64,000 nt of DNA from Luidia sarsii. Taxonomy: Eukaryota > Echinodermata > Asteroidea > Paxillosida > Luidiidae. The position numbers and the translations under genes were made by a program. How positions within the stretch are numbered: the stretch's first letter is position 1; every line of letters starts with the position of its first letter. The notes beneath the pieces are model-generated. The model made no database searches, was not told the origin of the DNA, and saw nothing but the letters and a program-made list of their open reading frames with translations. The stretch spans positions 12,210,300 through 12,274,299 of the forward strand of contig OX465104.1 in NCBI GenBank assembly GCA_949987565.1, read 5' to 3'. Shown piece after piece: positions 13,413 through 25,887 of the stretch.

Positions 13413-15226
13413 GTAAGTGAGGACTTGTTCAAGTCTAATCCCCGGCTTAAACATCCTTATCGGATTGAAAATATAATATGTGATTTCTTAAATAGTGATT
13501 TCGTCCCAAATATCAGACGTCAGTCATTCATATATATTGTCGTGCCGTCCGACTTAAAGAATTGTCCCACTTCTTTCTGACAACAGTTTTGTATTATTTC
13601 GTGGTACATCCTTTGGTATGACAGTTACAGCTAAAGATATTTGGGGATGTGGTACCGGTAGTGACTTAAATGGTGCATTTCTTTCAAAAACTAAACAAAA
13701 ATCTGCAATAACGCGCGCAAATTATAACTTGGGTGGATTTCACAAGGCCTTACAAAGCACAGCAATTCAACTTACCATAGATAACCCAACGTAAGTTATG
13801 ATAGGCCATACGTAAGGTGTGATAGGCCATACGGTCTTTGTGCATAGCCATCGTCTTGCGATTGGCCGTAAGTAACGATATGTTTGAGAAAATCGATCGC
13901 GTGCCCGTGAATACCTTCTGTTCCTCATTGCGCCTGTATGTATTCGCATATAATACGTGAGGGTGAGGGTATAATTGGTATAATGATATTATACTGTACG
14001 AAATGCGGACTGTTTTGACGGATATGTGGTCCACGACCGGACACCGACCATAATTATGTTCGTCAGTAGACCTCTGGCCACAACGTCTGCACGCAGTATG
14101 GGTACAACTAAGACAACCCAAATGCCAGTGGTCAACTTGGCCAGACAGCAGCCGTAAGTCCACACATCGCGAAGCTTTGCCCTGCCCTGAGAGCCATTCC
14201 GAATGTAGCCCGACCATTGATTGCACTGTCACTCAAGGATTTATGGTGGTACGGGTCAAAATATATACTCCATAATACCAGACAGGCGCCCAAATGCAAC
14301 GATTCCATTCGTCCGATCGATAGGCCACGGCTTCCGTGCCCGTTGCTCCGGCGCATCAATTAGCTTATTGTTATTCCAAGCTCATATTTACACAGACAAC
14401 AGGAACTTGGCCTATATCGCCATAATCCTCACCAAATTTGGATTTTGTTTGGGTGGGTGGGGGAGGGGGTCGGTAAGACGAGAAATCAATACCCTTTGAT
14501 TCTAAGATGACAGAAAGCAAGGCAGACAGCCGTGCGGTAAAACAGGGTCTAATTGCCTGACAACCCGCGCTCCCCTTTTTTTGTTAGCCAAATCCAACGT
14601 GGCTTATTCTTAAATGACCATCTTGTCTCAATCAGTACCAGGCAGGCGATCTAGACGGTCAGCAGCAAGCCTACCTATACATGTGTCGACCAGGGGACTG
14701 TCCATTGACCACTGTCAATCGCCAACTGCATCCCAGAGTTGACAGACGCCCCCCCCCCCTCATCCACCTACACACAACACAGACCAAAAATGCTCTACCT
14801 GTGTATATATACACGTTATCAAAGCTATTTAGCCATCTTCAATCAACATTTGGTCTATAGTCGGTAAAACAACTCAACTGGTAACATTAACTGGTTGATA
14901 AACCCATTGTAAGATTATATGTTAGTCAAAATCGATCACAGATACATTCCTGACAATAATGTGAACACAGGCTTCGGGCAACGGCAACATGTCTGGCCTT
15001 AAGTTTTAACTAAACTGAATTGCAATTTCCCCCTTGGGAGATGCAGACGAGGGTCAAACCAAAGTGGTTAAACTCGATCTTGAGAATGTGCGTGAGCAAG
15101 AACCATTGCCACAGCCAGAGAGTCAGGAAGAGCCAGAGCAAGAACCAGTGCCAGAGTCAGGCAGAGCCAGTGCCAGAGCCAGAACCAAAGCCAGATCGAG
15201 AGCCTGGGCCCGAACCAGAACAAGAG

Positions 15227-15275
<49 letters not shown>

Positions 15276-18200
15276 TAGAGCCAGTGCCAGAGCCTAAGTC
15301 TAAGCCTGAGCCCAAGTCTGCAGACTATGGGCAAGAACCATGCAAAACCCAAGCTGTGATTTCGTAAGGCGCTGCATAAACATCGAACCCTTTTGATACG
15401 GTCCAGGCTATCAAAGGTGCATGCGCTGCTATTTCACACCGGCACAACATTTGCGGGCAAATTGCATTAACATACCGCGAAGCATTTTTGAGGGGGGAAG
15501 GGGGGAACAAGACGAAGGCGGTAAAAACTTTGATCCATGGGTGGCTCAGCTCCCTACACTTCCCCCCAATTGGTTCTGGGCCGGTTAGATCTAAAGACCA
15601 AACCAGCCTATTTCGCGACTAGGGAATTCTGGTTTCTGACTGGGCGGTGTATATATAGAATTCAGCAGTGGGTTTGGGATCACAGCCAGTGTGATCCCGG
15701 TCGATCCAAATACCCCGCATGCCTAAACGGCAGACAAACGGGTTTTCCCAGGCAGCTACAAAAAGCACACAGGAAATACCCTGAGAGCTTTCTTGATATG
15801 GTCCAATCAAGTCGTCCACGCAAGTAGACTTTCCCTTGCATGATATGGTCACTGAAATTAAGAGAGAATAGCAATGGAGACTTTACCTCCCCCTCTCTCT
15901 CTCTCCACTCTCTCTCTCTCTCTTCTTCTCGTTTTCCATCTCTCCGCCTCTCTCCCCTTTCCCTCCATCTCTCTTCATTTTTCTCTCTCCCCATTTCTCT
16001 CTATAGACCTATCTGTCCCCCCTCTCCCCCTCCTTCTCTCGCCTCCTCTCTCTTCCTTCCTCCCTGTTCCTCTCTCACCCTCTCTCGATCGCAAACAATC
16101 AAATGACATATCATCCCCGGAAACCCCCGAATCGCCTGAAAATTGTAATCTCTAGTGATAGCACGAAGTATATGATAACCACCTGTGTGCTCGAAAAAAA
16201 AAAGCTTTTCCTATGTGTTATTTGTCCGTTGCGGCACTTAAAGACACACTCTACCAGATGTGAGTTCAAGTTTTGTTCACAATTCGTTTGCCCATCCAAG
16301 AGCACAAGGAAGAGTTGCCATCAAATTAGAAATGATCCAAAAATGCACGCTGCAAACTGACACGAACGTATAAACCGGTAGAGAGGGTTTAAGACAATTG
16401 TCCACATTAAACTTTAGTTAAAAAAATAGACCTTATAATACTTAAACTTTTAGTTTGGTTTATAAGACTGGGGTGAAAACATCTTCAAATGTAATAAGGT
16501 TTGACCGTTTCGTCTTATCGAGACCTTTTAGGATAGAAACAGATTCCAAACTCGGACTCGGACTGGTTGCGTCATAAAATCTGGCAAGTTAACTTTGTGA
16601 TTGATTTCGACAGTCACAATTAATCCGCTAGTTAGGCGTCTGTTGACCGATAATGGTATTGTGACCAAAGTGTGTCACACTATTGGTTTAAATATTTGAT
16701 GAAACGTTATTCATATTGCACGTTTGGAGTTCAAAACCACAGCGTATGACGAGTCTTTCTCGTTAGCTCGCGTGCATCGGAGGGGGAGAGATCGCCCAGC
16801 GAGACCACCGCCTTACACGGTGTACGACCCCCGGGGCACCCGCAACGCTGCCAGCTCGGTGGAAATCAATTACGCGCACACCACACAGACAAACACAGAC
16901 AAACACAAACCATAGAGCCAGTAATTCCTTGCTCTCTGCGCAGGCACACAGACTGCCAGTGCGGAACACGCCCAACCAATGATGAAAGAATGAAAAAAAA
17001 AAAAGCAACAAGCAAAACACAACCAAAATCACTCAAATTGTTGCACTTCGGCGTCACCCGGGGGATTCGGTGGGTTTTTTTTTTGCAAAGAAGCCGGTTC
17101 AACTTGTCCCCTTCGACGGGGTACAACTCCTGGCTTGTACCACCTAGGGCAACGCAAACACTTTTCTAAAACTAAAAGGCGGGGTGAAGAAAGGGGTTTG
17201 TTAAGTCAAAGGTGGGGGGTCCACTGAGTGTACGACGGGGCAGTTGCTAACAAGTTGTTAACCGCAGACAGACTGAAAACTCATCTCAACATGGGTTCCC
17301 TATATCCCCCCTCCCCGCGTCCAAAAAGAATCCCAACCAATCCTCAGTATTTGCTTCGAATCACAGGCCACCTTGTCACTGCCCGACCGTTCTTAATCCG
17401 TCTAGAAATTGCGACATTCGTTAAAGGTGGGTCTCCCAATTCCCCGCCATTCTTCCCGCGGTCCTTGCAAGATCACCCAAAACAAGGCTGAAAAGCCACT
17501 CAATGTTAAGGGCTAGTGAAAGAAGAGGATAGAGAGGGACCGAGGAAGGCCGGAGATAGGAATTAACATTCCTTTTGAAAATGACAAAATCATAGGCAGG
17601 GGGGGGGAGTAAGAACCAGGAAGGGAATTCCAGGTAGAGGCAGAACGAGGGAAGAAGCCGTTCCGATATCTCTCCGTTCTACACCTTGGGACAGATACAG
17701 TGTGTGGTTGAGAGGAGGCAAACAGCCTGGTTCAGGCTCGCTTTAATGTCCTCACTGGGGGGACCAGGTCGGCAAGAGCCGAGGAACACCTTCCGTAAAA
17801 ATAACGGTAGAATATATTTTGGTGGCTTTTCCGCCGCTTTTCCGTTTCTTCTTCTTGTACCTCCCACCTCCATTATAGACAAAGCACTGTAACGATCTGC
17901 GCTGATTATCCAGAAAACTTTCATTCGTTTTGATTCCACGCTGGTTCAAGTTGTCAAGGGTTGGTCTGGGGGTCGAGGAATATCCATACCCCTCCGATGA
18001 AACGGAATGAAAACCCGCGGATTGATTAGGCAAGCTGGCCAGAATTCGAGGCGCGCAACTGCAGACGATCGCTTTCATCATTTTGATTTTTCCTCCGTTT
18101 CTCTCCCCCACCCTTCATTTTTTTTGACGGGGGATTGGGGATCAATTCGAGGTTGAGCTCAGGGAGACTTTAATCGAAAATCCCAACTGAACTGTGGTTG

Positions 18201-21200
18201 GAGCTTTGGGGATTTGCATTGTAGTTTTTTTCTAGATGTTCTGTCTTGTTTCGAGCATCGTGACAACACTCAAACGTCATCAAAAGGAGATCCCTGTTTG
18301 AGCAGACTCATTTCATGATTGTTCCTCCCAAGCTTGGTTTGCCAATCTTTACAAATGACTTAGCTTAGTTCAGTCCAGTGTGGTTCAATCCAATCCACTC
18401 CAACCAACCCTGATTCAGAGCAATCCAATACAACCCTGTCCAATCAAATCCAATCCAATCTAGGCTAATCCTATCCAATGCAATCCAAACCATTCCGATC
18501 GAATCTAATAGATTCCATTTTATCCTAATCAAATCCGATCCAATCCAATCCAATCTAATTCAATTCATTCCGATCAATTCAATGTAATCCGATGTAATCC
18601 AATCTAATCCGATATAATCCGATTCGATCCAATCCAATATAATCCTATCCAATCCAATTCATTCTGATCGAATCTAATCGATTCCATTACATCCCAATCA
18701 AATCCGATCCAACTTCCAATATAATCCAATCCCAAATCCAATATAATCCAATCCCAAATCCAATCCAATCCAATCCGATCAAATGCAATCTAATCCAATG
18801 AAATCCAATCTAATCCGATCCAATTTGATCCGATCCAATCCAATCCAATCTCATCATCCAATTAAAGCCAGTCCATTACAATCCAATCCCATTCAATCTA
18901 ATCCGATACCATACGACATCAATGTCCATCAGTAGAATCAAACGTCCCAAAAATCGTCTGAATGGGTCTCTCCCTTCTTGGTTGTCCGCAGCCTCTTCAC
19001 GAACTTCCCGACTGCCCAGGAGCACTTCGTGCAACTCAGGGACATGACGGACATGGACGTCCTGCGGAAAAGCCCCAAGATGAAGGCGCACGGCTACCGG
19101 GTGGTGTCCGCCTTCTGCTCCCTGGTCGAGAACCTGGACACGCCCGATGTCTTCATCGAGCTCCTCAAGAACACCGGCTACTCACACTCACAGCGAGCCG
19201 TCCCGCAGGTCTACTTCGAGGTCAGTGCCGATGCCACTCTTGAGAGAGAAAAAAGGGGCGCTTTCGAAGACACTGTAGAGTAATATTTCAACCAACGGTG
19301 GTCAAAAAGCCGTAACGATGCACCGGTCAATGAAAGTTTATGCATTGTGTTCTGTGTTCTTCAAAATCAATCACATGCTGTCCAAATGTTCAGGTCTTAG
19401 CAGACCGATTTTTCCACAATTTACTGTACAATCTTTGGACCAAAAACATTTTTGGGGAAAACATTTTGCTAAGTACTTGGCCTGGGATTATCAATTTATG
19501 TTGGAAATCATTAATTGATGTGGACCATGCCAACGCAATCCAACGTTGTGAATTGTATATTAACTAAACGTTTTACAGATTTAATATTACCGACCATTTT
19601 TTGGTCCAGTTAACATGAACGGCTTCGAATTGCACGCGAGTCAATACCTGTAGAGGCTAGACTGAGGCTGCAGCCAAATCCGATAGCCCTGCGTGCTATC
19701 TCCAGCCGACGCCAATGAATACGGATACGGATTCACTGAACGGCATAGAACGCCGAACAGGATTTTGTCCCCTTTTCTGTAAAATCGAATCTGAAATACA
19801 GTCAGCGTATGGATACAGGCGGTAGCGCAACACGCACACTACCTCGACGAATCATAGGTCAACATTACTTACAGGACCACAACCTGTAAGTCGACCCTTG
19901 CTTTGCTGAAACCAATGACTGATTGATTCCGATAAAAGAATGTGACAGACGAAAATGGTCTTTTTCCGTCGGCTGGTCGAGACAAACCCCCGAGGAGCCA
20001 TGGACAAATCAACTCCTTGTCTGAGGGATCGTAAATTTCAACCCCAAGGTCGGGATTGGGTGCGGCCAGGGTGAAGATACAATCATACAGGTGGTTGAAG
20101 AAAGAGCAAGCGTGGAAAAATGGTCACAAATCAATATTCAATGCCAATTTGGCATTAAATGGCGGTTTAGGAAAAGGGGGGAGGGATGTCACCTATTACA
20201 TCGCCTTGAACTCGCATTCTGGAAAATTTATCGGGTCACGAATTTTCACCCAACTGACATTCTTTCCCACCGAATTGTGACCAATCGGCAACCAAGCATA
20301 ATTCCCCTGCTGGTATGTGAGCCTTAAACGATTCATATACCAGGGAGAAAAACAATGTGCTCTCCTCCCGAACGCTGGGAAGTGGGAACACAGTCGAAAC
20401 GTCACCTCAGCAGACAGGTAAGAGAGCCTGGGCACACTGCTATATACGGAACAACGCTTACAGTCTCCACGTGGGAGAGCGCCATGTTGTGACGTGCAGC
20501 AGGTGACGTCATCATATCCATAGTGACAGGCACCTGCCGAGATGCCCGGGAAGAATTAGACGATCGTGTTTCAAGGCTTGAAGTTCTGCCCCCCCCCCCC
20601 TTAAGAGAGAGAGAGGGGGGAAGGGAAGAAATTACCCTCTTTCTGACATTTTCGATCAGGTATTTCATGAGGGTCTTGACAGGGTGCATCGCAGGTTTGT
20701 GTGGGTGGTTCGTTGCGTACCTGGGAGCCAACTGCCTAGAGCTACTAAGCTTTGTGCACCAAAGCATTGAACACCAAAAGAGCAGCTTGCTAAATGAAAA
20801 TCGAGCTGCCGGCTCAAAACTCAGTGCATGCGAATGTATCTATGACCACATTACACACTGCAAATAATGTTCATCAGTTCCTACAAAAAGCCGATCCAGT
20901 ATCAACAGTGTATGTGAAATACTGGTCAAAGGTTTACCAGTAGGCCCTATTTGGGATAGAACTACCAATATTGAGAACAATCACAATTGAGAACTGTCGG
21001 GAAACGCCTCACACAAAAACTGTACAGTTGGTGCAATATATACGAGCAAACTATCTTCGCGAGAGAGATTGTGGCTGCTACAGTCGTTGCTTTGACAACA
21101 CGGTGTTTTTTTCGTGCTAAGCAAATCGTTGGCCCTTAAATCCTTTGGCTCACTATAAAACTGGGCCCTGGAACGCATGGGAACTACGCCCATGGACAAC

Positions 21201-24200
21201 CTGATACCACCGTGGTGTCACACTGAGCAGAGTGTGGGAGTGAGTGTGTGGGTTACATTTGGTATGCCATGTGCCCCGGGATGCGCAGCTGTCACATTCG
21301 TCCCACCACTTCTGGCCGCGGAGAGAGCGGAGAGCTCGGTGTCATGCGATCTAATGTTGCCAATTGGACGTCACGGAATGGGTCGTTGAGGCGCATTACC
21401 GTAGTGGCCCCATGCGCAAGTGTGACGCCGTTTTGTTCCAGAAGTACGACAGAAATACACACTCAGTGCCTTTAGGATTTACGGCGGTATGAAGTCCCTA
21501 ATTATCTTCTGGTTATTACTTTCTTTCGGGACAAGACAAACATTTCACGCGTCTGGTTGGAACGACAAGCATTGTGCGCAGACTAACAATTTATTTACTG
21601 CATACTCACAATGGGCAGAGATAGCGGAAACTGATTCATTTACAGATAGATTCCTGTGCACTACATTTCCGGAAACAGGCTTACGGTCAATGAAAGCAGT
21701 AAAGTGCGCACATTTCAGGATTTCAATTGTCACTTGGATTCATTAAACTAAAATATGCAAGGCCGAGGGGGTTATTTTCTTTCTTCGACCAAACTTAGCC
21801 CTACCCATGACGCAACAGTCGCTTGGTGTAAGCATGCAAGCTTCATCCGTCTAGACGTACCGGTACTGTACGTTACCTTTAAGGTCTTCGTCTGAGTGTC
21901 CGACAATTACTTCGTGCTTCATTGCCAACCTTCGGCTAAAATCCAACCACTCTTATTTCTTTCGAAAAGCAAATCTCAAGAATGCAGATAGATGCAGAGA
22001 TACAAAATTTAGAATGAACACTGAAAGCTTGAGAAAGGTCCTGCCATGATGATTGCAGGTCACATAAGTCACGTTCTTATATCACTTTAACAAGCAAAAT
22101 GTTAATCACATTATTTTTATGTGATCTGCACAGTAATGATACATAAAGAATGAAAATCGGTAAAAATGGGATGCCTGTGTACGCAAGGTGTCCAAGGTCA
22201 CCGTAAAAGCTGGTGCGCGTTGAGCTTCTGAATCGTTAAACCAATACATCTTGTATACGTGATGTGCATTGTGGGTGGATACCAGTCTATAGGTTTCGTT
22301 TTGGAATTAGAATTAGTCCCGGCATTCAGTTCCTTACCATCCGGGACGGACGAGGTGAAAAAGAAATGACTGCCGACCGAATCATGAACCTTTCGTGTGC
22401 GTGCTTTCAGTGCCATCGCACAGGAGAGGGGGACTTCGGGTGTAAATTAAATTATCCTGAGAATATACGACTTGAACGTGGCGGCGTGGAGAAAGTAAGA
22501 AAAAAAACCCAAGAAAATGGGAAACGATGCACTGCCGTCCATTTCAACGCGTTGGTGATGACTTCCAATAAATAAGGACCTCATGGGGAGAGCGATATGG
22601 GGATAGGACGAGGAAGATGGAGAGCAGGGGGGAAAAGTCTAGCATGCCTTGAGCCAGGAATCAAGCGCCACATATAGCCACCGTCGCATCGTTATCACGG
22701 AGCGGAGGGAAGGACGAAGGGAGAAAACTCCCGGAGGGCGATTCGAAATCAATCAAGGGGCGGCGAATTACGGCGAGTCAGTGGGTGAACGGGGGCGAAG
22801 TCATGCCGGGAACCAGCGAGCTTCGGAGGGAAAGTATCACGCGAGCTTCAAAGGCAAACACACCCCCACACCATGCACTACTACTGCGACCATGCTATAC
22901 CCATCTTGAACAGAACAGGGCCGCCGCCTATACCCATCCACACTCCACACCCGCACACGTCGACTTTGGGGCCATTTTGCGGGGCATCTGCCTTTTTGAG
23001 AAAATGTCTTGCAAGCTATATACATGTACAATCGAAACGTTAGGCCCATTTCGGGCCTACAAGTCATAAGCATCATTTTCGTGTTACTTGTGACATCCAC
23101 CTTTATTACAAAACGGATCGTCTATCATTATTACTATGTAATTTATAATTTTATGGGTGGCTTTTGACTGGTATCCTGCTTGCTTCGCCCGAAAGACACG
23201 CGGAGCTTTGGCTGGCGACCATGGCTCAATTTCAAAGAACAAAGTGAACATTCTAGATCCTCCTGTGGTGAACAGAAAACAACGATTGCCAATCGTATTT
23301 CGTGGGATGCCCATTGCATTTGACTCGCTTAAAAGCGACTCTATGAAATTGGGTTTATCAATGTAAAGAGAACACGTACCACTTTCTATAGAGGTTTTTC
23401 AGTAACATGCTTTTTGCCGGTCAGAGTTCAATTCACGCGGATGTACGGGCGCCTTCGAGTCATCAAAATCAATGGAAATACTCAGATTCAATATATGCAT
23501 GCGCTTCCGCAGATTTGGACGCTCCTGCGGACATGCTAATTACCGTAGCCTTTGGCGGTCAAGTGACTTCATGTGAAAAAACCTCTATAGGCCTACACAA
23601 GTCCCTGCTAAGAATATTGAAAATACACTGGCCGACGGGATGGTGAGAAGTAGAAGATGGGGATGGATTGGACAAGTGTTGAGAATAGAAAGGAACGACG
23701 CACCAAGAGTTTCACCATCATGGGCACTAGAGGGCAGACGCAGGGTGGGCAGCCCATAGGAAAACTGGAGAGGAACTGTTGAAATAGAAAGGCAACTTAG
23801 GCTACAGAACATGGTCAGAGGCTGAGGTAGTATAGCTATAGCCCACGACAGCTAGCTACAGAGGAAACTACTCACGGCCCCGTTCTCCGGCGGGAGACAG
23901 AGAAATTTGAGAAGTAGAAGTAACTCCTCAAACAGAGAGCTTGTGCTTATGCAAGTTGCCAAATGCTTAAGCGGCTCTATGGCAACTGGTGCCCAACTCT
24001 CCCCCAACCCCCATCCAGACCCACAGCGGTGGCGAATTATCGAGGCAGGCGTCCCCTGCCTCGCTGGTCCCCGCCCATGTCTGAGACGCTCACCGTTCGC
24101 AATCCAAATATAGCAACAAGTGGCAAGGATTCCCGCGGCGAACTCCGGCTAAAAAATACCCCGAGTGGGAAAGGCTCTTCAAAAACAAACACCAACAAAA

Positions 24201-25846
24201 CGAAAAGAAAAGAAAAAGAAGGACAGACATTAGAGTAATCATAACGAGGAAATTGGTTGTGCGTGATCCTTTCACTATGGCTTATTTCCGACTTGTTCCG
24301 TGGGTGGGGTTGGTGGTGGAGTGGGGGTTGAAGTACCTTGATCGTCTTAATCATTTCACACACCCATGATACACACGTCCAACCGTTGCATTGTGTTAGT
24401 CAGAAACAACCACAAAATTGTTTAAAATATGTAGTTTTGAAAAGCTGCCTATACTTCGTGCGATCCCCGAACTGCTATGGCTAGGTTAACAGCAAAAAAA
24501 ATTCAAGTTCTGATTATGCAGCATCTGATTATACAACAGAGTGAAAACTGGGGGCTGATTCTTGTAGATATACTGCAGTAAGCGGTCAAATACTGCTGAC
24601 TGGACCCCCATCCCCACACAGTTTATTATTTTGGGCTGGGCTAAGGGCTGGATAGCTCGGATGGTAAGAGCGCTCGTACGTTTGAACGAGGTCTGAAGTT
24701 GTTCAAGTCCCGGTCCAGTCCAATCTTCTCCATTATTTTTGTTTTCTTTTTCCTTTTCCTTACACCAGACCATTTTGTTTGGTAAATAATTTTGCCAAAC
24801 ATCTATTCGCTCAATATATTTATAGTGCAGATGGCGGTAGACTATCGCCGACTCCACCAGACTGCGTTTCCGTGTGAGTGTGTTTTGACTTTAAACCATT
24901 GAACGCTTGCCTCGTCTATGTGTTTGGAGAAGAATTAAAAACTCGTGTGCACGCGTGGAAGCGTACGATCGAGCGCAGGCCGACGGAACGAGTCTCCTCA
25001 TTGACTTCTAATGTATATACGGCCGGGCCTCTGGCTATCAGAAAGGCACTGATGGAGAGATTTCCGAGTTCCCAAAGAGAACTTTGTGGATTTTGCCATT
25101 ATGGAGCGGAAGAAGGGCCAGGAGCATTGGGGGAAAGGGGTGGGTTGGCTTGACTGGCAGGGTTGGGTTGAGATCGGGTGCAATAACAGTTCCACATTCA
25201 GTGCGGGTTTGCGCGGGAACCACGCGCTGCGAGAAACCTCCGAAATCGGTCGGTATATTTAAACCGATGGGGCAGCTACCTCAGACAGCCTCTGGTCGGG
25301 CTGATCATGATTGAACACCCGCATAATGTCCGCACGGATTTCGAAGGAGACTCTCAATATTCCCCCGTGCTCTACTTCACGAGATGCGATCTGATCTATC
25401 GAGGTTAAGTGAATTGAAAGAAGAATTTGATGGCGTGACAGACCTTTTTAAAACAAATCCATAACACTGACACGAGACTTCACCCGTCGATTGCCATATA
25501 CCCTACTGATTGAAAATTAATTACCAAACCGTACACAATTAAACGAGAGCATGGGCAATTGGGCATAGACTAACTGGCAGGAATCAAGCTGAAGTAATGC
25601 ACGCACAATGATGTAAACTGCTTAGGCCTACTGACTTAATGACAAAAATGCAGGGGGCCTGATATTTCGATGCTAGCGGGATTTTCCTTTTAGGAAGGAG
25701 TGACTTGGCGTGGTCTAGTAGCTCACTGGTGGTAAACTGTGGGTAGGATTTCCATTCGGACCCACGACTTGCTTGACGAACAGTGCTCAGAAGCTTGGGT
25801 GTAAAAAAAAACCAACAACAACAACAACAGCAGCAACAACAGTAGC

Positions 25847-25887
<41 letters not shown>

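Larger units (their letters stand above)
13413..18991 (+). other. Globin intron (B12.2)
   Basis: About 5.6 kb. Holds an (AGAGCC)n array at 15105-15310, a CT tract at 15885-16090 and a long AATCC satellite at 18370-18900. No other gene was recognised on either strand. Confidence 0.8.

Noticed and set aside
15020..15367. Glu-Pro repeat protein resembling a periplasmic-spanning or salivary repeat protein
   Set aside because: Product of the (AGAGCC)n array inside a globin intron; no start or splice support.
24645..24722. Functional tRNA gene
   Set aside because: The acceptor stem pairs, but the T stem does not and the anticodon loop has eight bases.
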